Assembly (NCBI GenBank): GCA_003232445.1
Contig: QIJM01000342.1
Location: 1 to 16,910, forward strand
Direction of reading: 5' to 3'
From: Paraglaciecola arctica
GTDB lineage: Bacteria > Pseudomonadota > Gammaproteobacteria > Enterobacterales > Alteromonadaceae
DNA: 16,910 nucleotides
How positions within the stretch are numbered: position 1 is the stretch's first letter; the number at the start of each line of letters is the position of its first letter. The notes under the pieces are model-generated. The model saw only the letters and a list, made by a program, of their open reading frames with translations, was not told the DNA's origin and searched no databases. Of this stretch, positions 7,517-13,935 are shown one piece after another. Made by a program: the position numbers and the translations under genes.

Positions 7517-8440
7517 ATGATTCAAAACCATCTATTAAACGAGCTCAATTCTATCTTGTCAGAGTCGCGTAATAGCAGCACTTTAGATATTGATTTATTG
7601 TCAACTGAAGCAATACTGCAAAAAATTAATGAGGAAGATCAGAAGGTCGCGCTCGCCATAAAACCCGCTTTACCCAATATCGCCAAGGCAGTCGACTGTA
7701 TAGTTGAAGCCTTTCAAAATCAAGGCAGATTAATCTACATTGGTGCCGGTACCAGTGGCCGTTTAGGTATTCTTGATGCAGTTGAATGTATGCCCACCTT
7801 TAGTGTCACTGAAAACATGGTGGTCGGTATCATTGCTGGAGGAGAAGAAGCCATAAAGCGCGCGGTAGAGGGTGCTGAAGACAATCAAGAGGCGGCAATT
7901 ATTGATTTAACCGCGATAAATTTAAATGCCAAGGATGTTATCGTGGGGATTGCGGCTAGTGGACGTACGCCTTATGTCATTTCTGCTTTGAAATACGCCA
8001 ATGAAGTAGGAGCCAAGGCTGTGTCAGTCAGTTGCAACCCTAACTCTGCGATTGCTAAAGAAGCAGATATTGAAATTTGTGCCGCTGTGGGACCTGAGAT
8101 CCTCACCGGCTCAACCCGCATGAAATCGGGAACCTCGCAAAAACTGATCTTAAATATGTTAAGTACCGCCAGCATGATTAGAATTGGCAAGACTTATCAA
8201 AACCTAATGGTTGACGTCAGTGCCAGTAATGCCAAGCTGTATGCCAGAGCCTTATTAATTGTCATGCAAGCCACCGATTGTGATGAGGAAACCGCTACAC
8301 AAGCCTTAAAGGAGGCTGGCAATGAAGCAAAATTAGCTATTTTAATGGTATTAACGGATACCAGTGCAGTACAAGCGACCGATCTATTGCAACAACATCA
8401 CGGCTTTTTGCGCAAAGCGGTTAAGAGCAAAGCTCAATAA
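7517..8440 (+). CDS. murQ: MurQ, N-acetylmuramic acid 6-phosphate etherase
   Basis: This cytoplasmic lyase cleaves the D-lactyl ether of MurNAc-6-phosphate, giving GlcNAc-6-phosphate and D-lactate, the key step of MurNAc catabolism and wall recycling. The 307-residue length is normal. A SIS sugar-phosphate domain fills about residues 55-220, with GAGTSGRLGILDAVECMPT (75-93), IAASGRTPYVI, and LTGSTRMKSGTSQKL. Glu90 and Glu121 align with the E. coli catalytic Glu83 and Glu114. A C-terminal helical UBA-like segment completes the family fold. No strong Shine-Dalgarno is seen before the ATG. The next gene starts three bases after its stop, so murQ and namZ are almost certainly one transcript. Upstream genes supply import and downstream lactate oxidation. 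Confidence 0.97.
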   Translation: MIQNHLLNELNSILSESRNSSTLDIDLLSTEAILQKINEEDQKVALAIKPALPNIAKAVDCIVEAFQNQGRLIYIGAGTSGRLGILDAVECMPTFSVTENMVVGIIAGGEEAIKRAVEGAEDNQEAAIIDLTAINLNAKDVIVGIAASGRTPYVISALKYANEVGAKAVSVSCNPNSAIAKEADIEICAAVGPEILTGSTRMKSGTSQKLILNMLSTASMIRIGKTYQNLMVDVSASNAKLYARALLIVMQATDCDEETATQALKEAGNEAKLAILMVLTDTSAVQATDLLQQHHGFLRKAVKSKAQ

Positions 8441-8443
8441 CAA

Positions 8444-9625
8444 ATGAATATGCCATTTTCAATTAAAGTAGTTTTGCTCACATTTATTATAGCGATGACA
8501 GCCTGCTCTAGCCTGCGACCACCCCAAGCCATTCAAGTAGGTGCACAGCGTGGTGATTTGTTTTTACCCTTATTACAGAATAAAAAAGTCGCTCTGGTGG
8601 TTAATCAATCATCGCGGGTCAACAATCAACACTTGCTCGACTATTTGCTGTTACAACAGGTAAATGTAGTACGCATTTTTGCACCAGAACATGGTTTTAG
8701 AGGCGACCATGATGCCGGTGCATACGTGCAAAATACTATCGACACTGTTACAGGCATTGCCATTACGTCAATTTATGGTAAAAACAAAAAACCAGCAAAA
8801 CCCATAATGGATGAAGTGGATGTTGTTATTTTCGACATTCAAGATGTGGGCGTCAGGTTCTATACCTACATCAGTTCCATGCATTACATGATGGAAGCCG
8901 CAGCAGAGTCCAACACGCAGTTTATCGTCTTCGACCGCCCAAACCCCAATGGCAAATTTGTTGATGGGCCAATATTAGAACCCGATTTTCGCTCGTTTGT
9001 TGGCATGCACCCCATCCCCGTACTCCATGGTATGACCATAGCCGAATTAGCCTTAATGATTAAAGGGGAAGCGTGGATAAATAAGGCGGCATCCTTAGAT
9101 CTCATCACCATTGCCAATAACCATTACGGTCGCGAATTACCCTACCCATTGCCTGTGGCGCCCAGCCCTAATTTACCCAATAGCCAAGCTATTCAGTTAT
9201 ATCCATCATTGTGCTTTTTTGAAGCCACGCCTGTCAGTATTGGACGCGGAACCGATTTTCCTTTTCAGGTAGTGGGTCATGACATGATTTCATTAGGTGA
9301 TTTTGCATTCACGCCCGTTTCAAAGCCTGGCAGCGCCATGCACCCCAAACTTGAAAATCAACTATTGTTTGGTACGGACTTACGTCAAAGTAACATTGAG
9401 GGCCTGAACTTAAACTTGTTTATTCAGACTTATCGGCAATTCAAAAACGCGGGTTATGACTTTTTTGAGCGGGCCAATTTTATGGATAAATTAGCTGGCA
9501 CCGATAGTTTGCGTTTAGCTATCGAGCAAGGGCAAAGTGCTGAGCAGATAAAGGTCGCATGGCAAACCAATTTGCAAGCCTTTAAACAGCAACGTAAACC
9601 TTATCTATTGTATCCAGACTATTAA
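8444..9625 (+). CDS. namZ: NamZ-like exo-beta-N-acetylmuramidase lipoprotein (GH171, formerly DUF1343)
   Basis: The family (B. subtilis NamZ/YbbC) removes non-reducing terminal MurNAc from peptidoglycan-derived glycans. The 393-residue protein opens with a hydrophobic signal segment and a lipobox ending AMTA with Cys21, so it should be a lipoprotein facing the periplasm or cell surface. LVVNQSSR (51-58), IFAPEHGFRGDHDAG (Glu82, in the EHG motif held to be catalytic), SIYG, DVVIFDIQDVGVRFYTYIS and FVVFDRPNP-type segments (IVFDRPNPNG) are characteristic. It starts three bases after murQ; a second Met at 8450 would also serve and still leaves a proper lipoprotein signal. Its stop overlaps the convergent murR stop within TTAA. 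Paired with the exported GH3 enzyme it would allow alternate trimming of a glycan chain. Confidence 0.92.
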   Translation: MNMPFSIKVVLLTFIIAMTACSSLRPPQAIQVGAQRGDLFLPLLQNKKVALVVNQSSRVNNQHLLDYLLLQQVNVVRIFAPEHGFRGDHDAGAYVQNTIDTVTGIAITSIYGKNKKPAKPIMDEVDVVIFDIQDVGVRFYTYISSMHYMMEAAAESNTQFIVFDRPNPNGKFVDGPILEPDFRSFVGMHPIPVLHGMTIAELALMIKGEAWINKAASLDLITIANNHYGRELPYPLPVAPSPNLPNSQAIQLYPSLCFFEATPVSIGRGTDFPFQVVGHDMISLGDFAFTPVSKPGSAMHPKLENQLLFGTDLRQSNIEGLNLNLFIQTYRQFKNAGYDFFERANFMDKLAGTDSLRLAIEQGQSAEQIKVAWQTNLQAFKQQRKPYLLYPDY

Positions 9626-10470
9626 GTCGTCCGTCTGAATTCAGCCACAACAGCATTGGTTTTTTCAAGCAGCTTACGACCATGGCTAGAGGATTGGGTG
9701 ATCGAAATAAACAAGATATCAATGATAAACTCTTGTGCAGTGCGTGCCAAAATAGATGATAAGCGGTGGGATTCGTCTTCGGCTACAGAATATAATTTCA
9801 CGTCAGCTTGCTCAGATACAGGTGTGTCACCATATTTAGTAACACTAATGATCTTGCTTCCACTCTTCTTCGCTTGAATGACAACTTGAGCGACTTCTCG
9901 TGTCTTCCCTGACTCACTGATAGCAAACACAAGATCATCTTTACCAAAGGTTGCAACGTAAGCTAATTGAGCATGGCCGTCGGGTTCTGCAATAGCTGAC
10001 ATACCTAATTTTTGAAGCTTATAAGAAAAGTCTTTGCCAACCAATGCCGAACCTCCTAAACCAGAAATTAGAATTCGTCTAGCCGATTTAAGCAATTTAA
10101 CGGCATTTTCAAAGGCTTCTACTTCATTTAAGTTTTTAGTCTCTGTGAGTACTGCCATTTTACTGATGAGTAGCTTTTCAGCAATTTGTCCTAGACTATC
10201 GCTTAAGGTGATTTTTCCGTGTAAACATGGCTCTCCACCTTTATCATTTAACGCGTCAATAACGGCCAGCTTAAAAGCGGGATAACCCTTATAACCCAGT
10301 TTTTGGGTGAATTTAACGACACTGGATTGACTAATATTGGCGACTCTGGCTAATTCGCTTGAAGATAGATCGCGGATCACATTTGGAGAGTTTAACGTGA
10401 AATCGGCTAACTTCGTTTCACTACGTGAGAGAGAGCCTCGAATTGCTTTAATTTTTGTAAATGTAGACAT
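9622..10470 (-). CDS. murR: MurR-like transcriptional regulator, RpiR family
   Basis: A 282-residue cytoplasmic regulator with an N-terminal winged HTH domain (about residues 1-77; SSSELARVANISQSSVVKF at 37-55) and a SIS sugar-phosphate-binding domain (about 128-255, including ISGLGGSAL and the SESGKT phosphate loop at 185-190). Family members sense sugar phosphates. E. coli MurR represses murQP and is released by MurNAc-6-phosphate, the MurQ substrate. Location beside murQ/namZ makes that ligand the best guess, but HexR- or NagR-like specificities in the same family cannot be excluded. AAGGG lies about five bases before the ATG. It ends convergently on namZ with a 4-base overlap and no room for a separate terminator. 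It has its own AT-rich upstream gap of 107 bases, which may contain an autoregulatory site. Confidence 0.88.
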   Translation of the reverse strand: MSTFTKIKAIRGSLSRSETKLADFTLNSPNVIRDLSSSELARVANISQSSVVKFTQKLGYKGYPAFKLAVIDALNDKGGEPCLHGKITLSDSLGQIAEKLLISKMAVLTETKNLNEVEAFENAVKLLKSARRILISGLGGSALVGKDFSYKLQKLGMSAIAEPDGHAQLAYVATFGKDDLVFAISESGKTREVAQVVIQAKKSGSKIISVTKYGDTPVSEQADVKLYSVAEDESHRLSSILARTAQEFIIDILFISITQSSSHGRKLLEKTNAVVAEFRRTT

Positions 10471-10577
10471 GCTGCCCTTAAACTAAATTATTATTAATTT
10501 ACTAATAAATTATTCCCAGACTTTAGCATTAAACAACATATTATTTTTAGCAACTTTGTTTATATATCTTAATTTTT
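10471..10577. promoter_or_regulatory. AT-rich murR upstream region with imperfect inverted repeat
   Basis: This 107-base gap between the nagX-like stop and the murR start is very AT-rich. It contains an imperfect inverted repeat around 10486-10511 (aattattatta, then actaataaatt) whose half-sites resemble those of the palindrome at 13724-13755. That suggests a shared regulator site, possibly MurR autocontrol. No terminator hairpin with a T-run was recognised after the nagX-like gene, so read-through from it into murR is possible. Confidence 0.35.
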
Positions 10578-11777
10578 TTACACTTTCCAAAAAATACCCT
10601 TTTGGTAAAGATTCAGCATCACTAAATAAGACAGAATTAAAAAACTAATCGCAAAAGCAAGTGAACCATTAAAATCACCAAGCAGGGGTTGGTATATTGT
10701 GTGATAAAGCCAACTTTTTAGAGTCGTTTCAGCAACTGGTATGATGATCAAGATCCGTGCGATTATTCCAGCAAACATAAAAAAAGCGATGCTGTTTGCA
10801 CCAAAAACAATAAACGGAGCTGTCCAAATTCGATGTGAACGAACATCGATAATCCACAATAATGCCGCGAGTACAGCACAGGCATAGCCGCTTGAAAGTA
10901 ATACGTAACTAGATGTCCACAGTGCTTTGTTAATAGGAAAAAAAGCACCCCATAATTCAGCAAAGATAATAAACAATAACCCTGTTACAAATAATGCCTT
11001 GGATTTGAATTGAGTGGTTCTTGATGCCTGCATTAACCATTGGCCTACAACAATACCAGATAGACAAGTAGCAACAGCTGGCAAGGTACTCAGTAACCCT
11101 TCAGGATCGAAAGCGAAAGGCTTGGCTTCCCCATAATATAAATGTTTCTCTGAGAAAATAGTGTTGTCAAACCATGCGCTTAGGTTATTACCATATTCCA
11201 GTATGCCTATGTAACTGTTGCCACTGGCATCTGAGTAAGGAATAAGGGTTAAGGCAAGCCAATAGACCATTAAAATGGAAACAAAACAAACAACCCGCGC
11301 AACTGTTTTGCAATATAAGGCCAGTATTACAGAGATAAAATATACTAATCCGATGCGTTGAAGTACGCCCATAAATCTTATTGAATTTAATCGCTGCTCA
11401 AACCAATTGTAATCGGGTTGTGTAAAGCTGTAGTAAAACAAGGCAAGAAACCATCCTAATAAAATTAACTTTATCATGCGAATGGCAGCATGTTTTATCA
11501 CCCGTGTTTCTGGAATTCCGCTACTCAGTTGGCGACTCACAGAGATGTGAATAGAAATACCAACAATAAACAAAAAGAACGGAAATATAAGATCGGTGAT
11601 GGTCCAGCCATGCCATTGAGCATGCTTTAAAGGGCTATATATATATGACCAGCTTCCAGGATTATTCACTAAAATCATGGCGGTAATAGTGATGCCCCTT
11701 AAAGCATCGATTGCTAACAGTCGATGCTCTGGGAGTTGGGCGACAATAGCCGCACAATGGTGTCGTATGTAATTCAT
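10578..11777 (-). CDS. nagX: NagX-like membrane protein (HGSNAT/DUF5009-type acyltransferase family)
   Basis: A polytopic inner-membrane protein with about ten to eleven hydrophobic segments, related to NagX of chitin/GlcNAc utilisation clusters and to the lysosomal heparan-alpha-glucosaminide N-acetyltransferase. Diagnostic features are LLAIDALRGITITAMILVNN near the N-terminus, then HAQWHGWTITDLIFPFFLFI, which holds the conserved His/Trp/Asp pattern of the family. The exact function of NagX is unsettled: amino-sugar transport or transmembrane acetylation has been proposed. The frame opens at ATG 11783, but AAGG sits seven bases before the second ATG (11777-11775) and only one base before the first. 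The 399-residue start at 11777 is therefore preferred over the 401-residue form. The start follows the GH3 reading-frame end (11787) by a few bases, so the two are translationally linked. Absence of disruption suggests a working gene. Confidence 0.85.
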   Translation of the reverse strand: MNYIRHHCAAIVAQLPEHRLLAIDALRGITITAMILVNNPGSWSYIYSPLKHAQWHGWTITDLIFPFFLFIVGISIHISVSRQLSSGIPETRVIKHAAIRMIKLILLGWFLALFYYSFTQPDYNWFEQRLNSIRFMGVLQRIGLVYFISVILALYCKTVARVVCFVSILMVYWLALTLIPYSDASGNSYIGILEYGNNLSAWFDNTIFSEKHLYYGEAKPFAFDPEGLLSTLPAVATCLSGIVVGQWLMQASRTTQFKSKALFVTGLLFIIFAELWGAFFPINKALWTSSYVLLSSGYACAVLAALLWIIDVRSHRIWTAPFIVFGANSIAFFMFAGIIARILIIIPVAETTLKSWLYHTIYQPLLGDFNGSLAFAISFLILSYLVMLNLYQKGIFWKV

Positions 11778-11786
11778 CGTCATACC

Positions 11787-13632
11787 TTAATGAATAGTAA
11801 CGGGAAGGTTGCCTGTGGGTGTTAATTTGCCTGTTAGGATATCAGCGATGGCATTGTATGAAGGGCCGGCATACTCAGTGATTAGTCTGCCATAATCATC
11901 AATGTAGGTGTTTGCGTCCAAGTTATAAGCAAAGGTCGCTAATATTGCATCTGAAAAGGGAGGGAGCGCGTAAACTTATAAATAATGTTTTCTTTCCTAA
12001 CTCTTTTGCTTGTTGGGTTAATGATTGTAACATTTCTGATTGGCTTATAAGGGTGGGACGATCTTGCCAACTTTTAATGTCATCCATGCCGCCAAGTTCG
12101 ACTATACTTTGACGTGGAGAAATGTCGGCAGATATCACTAAATCGGCATTGTTGAAGTCATTCATTGACTCGGAGTCAGCTGCACTTAACATGCTGGTGC
12201 AGGTAATTGATAAATCTGGACGTCTGCTTTTTAAAGCAAATGTTAGCGCCATACATTTGGTTTTATCAGGCATATTCATATGGATATTTTTGATTTTATC
12301 CGACAGCGGAAACACATCCTCATTTTTAATATTAACCACAGCGGCATCCGCTAGTTTCTGCTCAATATCTCGATGTGCATCATTACCTAAGATAATTGAA
12401 GCTAAATTACTGGCCTTGTCCACATCATCAGGGATGAGATCTTGGACTTTAAAGTTGTTACGTAGTTGTTGAATACGCGTCACTGATCCTGCGATTTCTT
12501 GATGATTAAGGCGACCAGACTGTATGGCGTAAGCTACATCTCTAATAAGTTGTTTCAATTTTGCAAAGTCTTTTGGCGATCTTACTGGCATTGGCATCAA
12601 TGCTATGTCGGCGCCTGCATCAAATGTTTGGATGACTGCCTCTGTTTGGTCATAATAATGGGCGATCCCAGCCATATTCAGTGCATCGGTTACAACCACT
12701 CCTTTAAAACCCATCTTTTGACGTAAAAGATCAGTCAAAATTTTGCGAGACATAGTGGCGGGCAATATGGTTTTGCTGCCACCTTTGGCCTCAAATTCAG
12801 TGTCATCTAATTGTGGATATTGAATATGTGCTGTCATGATCATTCCTGGATTACCATGATCAATAGCGTGTTGAAAAGGTTTCAAATCGACGCTGTTAAT
12901 TATATCGATAGTGTGATCAACACGTGGAAGGCCAGTATGGCTATCAACACTGGTATTACCATGTCCAGGGAAATGTTTTAATGCGACTATCACCCCTTGT
13001 GCCTGCATTGCATTGGCTTGTGCTAAACCTAATTCTGCTACTAGCTGCGGAAACTCGCCAAAAGAGCGGACATTGATCACAGGGTTTTCAGGGTTTACGT
13101 TCACATCTACCGTTGGTGCAAAATTGACATTAATGCCTAAAGCCGCCAATTCTTTGCCAATAATGATGCCTGATTGTGTGGCGAAGTATGTCCCGTATTT
13201 ATCTGTTGTTGCGCCAATCGCCATATTGCCACTGAACCCAGTACCTAAATGTTTTGGCAAACGCATTACGCGGCCTCCTTCTTGATCAACCGCAATCAGT
13301 AGGGGAGGTTGATTGTTTGCACTGGCGGCACTTTGCAGATCTTTATTTAATAACACCATCTGCGGAATAGCTTGCAGGTTTTCAGCAAATAAAATAACAC
13401 CACCTACTCCAGTATCGGCAATGAGTTTCGATAACTTTTTAGGTAACGTTGTCACTGGAGTTGTACAACGTTGTCCAGCCGCAAGTTCGTCGCAAAAGTA
13501 GCGGATATCAATCATCAATTTTTGAGCAACCTGAAATTCCAATTTTGGATCAAGCGGTTGTACCGTGGCACAAGAGACTGTGAGTAAAGCAAAGCCTGCC
13601 ATCCACCAATATTTTAGCGATAAATGCCGCAT
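11787..13632 (-). CDS. nagZ: GH3 beta-N-acetylglucosaminidase lipoprotein (NagZ-like), frameshifted near the C-terminus
   Basis: This exported exo-glycosidase should remove terminal GlcNAc from muropeptide or wall glycans. The ATG at 13632 has AAGGA seven bases upstream. A signal segment ends at lipobox LTVS-Cys21. The GH3 barrel follows: VDQEGGRVMRLP (115-126), KHFPGHGNTSVDSH with the Asp230/His232 acid-base pair of NagZ enzymes, and VVVTDALNMAGI with nucleophile Asp316. A C-terminal GH3_C-like domain follows from about 400. The open frame stops at 11923 (569 residues), ending in an atypical tail after LFISLRAP (residue 557). Skipping one base near 11958-11964 restores 56 residues ending GPSYNAIADILTGKLTPTGN and LPVTIH, with stop TAA at 11789-11787. 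That is the normal GH3 end; the intact product would be about 614 residues. The catalytic domain is untouched. Typical Gram-negative NagZ is cytosolic and single-domain; this resembles the exported two-domain B. subtilis enzyme. Confidence 0.88.
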
Positions 13633-13935
13633 GGGTAATCCTTCAGGACGATTTATTTAAGTAACAGATATTGGGAACAAATGTACCGAACAAGGATAGG
13701 AAATGATAGTTAGATTATTATTAAAATAATAAATAATTGGAATTATTTATTATTTACATTCTTGACAGTTGTGATAATTTGTATGTAAGGGAGGGTGCTT
13801 GCTATATCTGAGTATAACAGTTAAGGGCAATTTCCTGGCGATAAGGCATTTTTCAGCCAACATTTTTATGCTATCCATGTTCAGTGATAGCCCCTAATAA
13901 TTTAAACCCAAAAACAACTAAAGGGAGACCGCACA
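13633..13935. promoter_or_regulatory. Divergent control region between GH3 gene and TonB receptor
   Basis: This 303-base gap has no credible ORF. It carries a 32-bp hyphenated palindrome at 13724-13755 (listed separately), a consensus -35-like TTGACA at 13762-13767 pointing toward the receptor without a convincing -10 at ideal spacing (TATGTA lies at 13782-13787), and a small hairpin with arms gctatc (13870-13875) and gatagc (13886-13891) in the receptor leader. The receptor has a strong ribosome site AGGGAG eight to nine bases before a GTG start. Promoters for both genes should lie here. Confidence 0.6.
13724..13755. repeat. 32-bp palindrome with 15-bp perfect arms, candidate operator
   Basis: The left arm aaataataaataatt (13724-13738) and right arm aattatttattattt (13741-13755) are perfect reverse complements separated by gg. 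It lies about 90 bases from the GH3 start and 180 from the receptor start, just upstream of TTGACA. No T-run after the hairpin argues against a terminator, and its mid-intergenic place between divergent genes suits a dimeric or tetrameric regulator such as the MurR-like protein. Composition is almost purely A+T, so a structural or cruciform role is also possible. Confidence 0.7.

Noticed and set aside
11912..13501. Plus-strand open frames across the GH3 gene
   Set aside because: They oppose a gene with intact GH3 catalytic motifs and have low-complexity, motif-free translations.
13724..13755. Palindrome as a transcription terminator
   Set aside because: It lies between divergent starts, has no GC-rich stem and no T-run tail, and neither flanking gene ends there.
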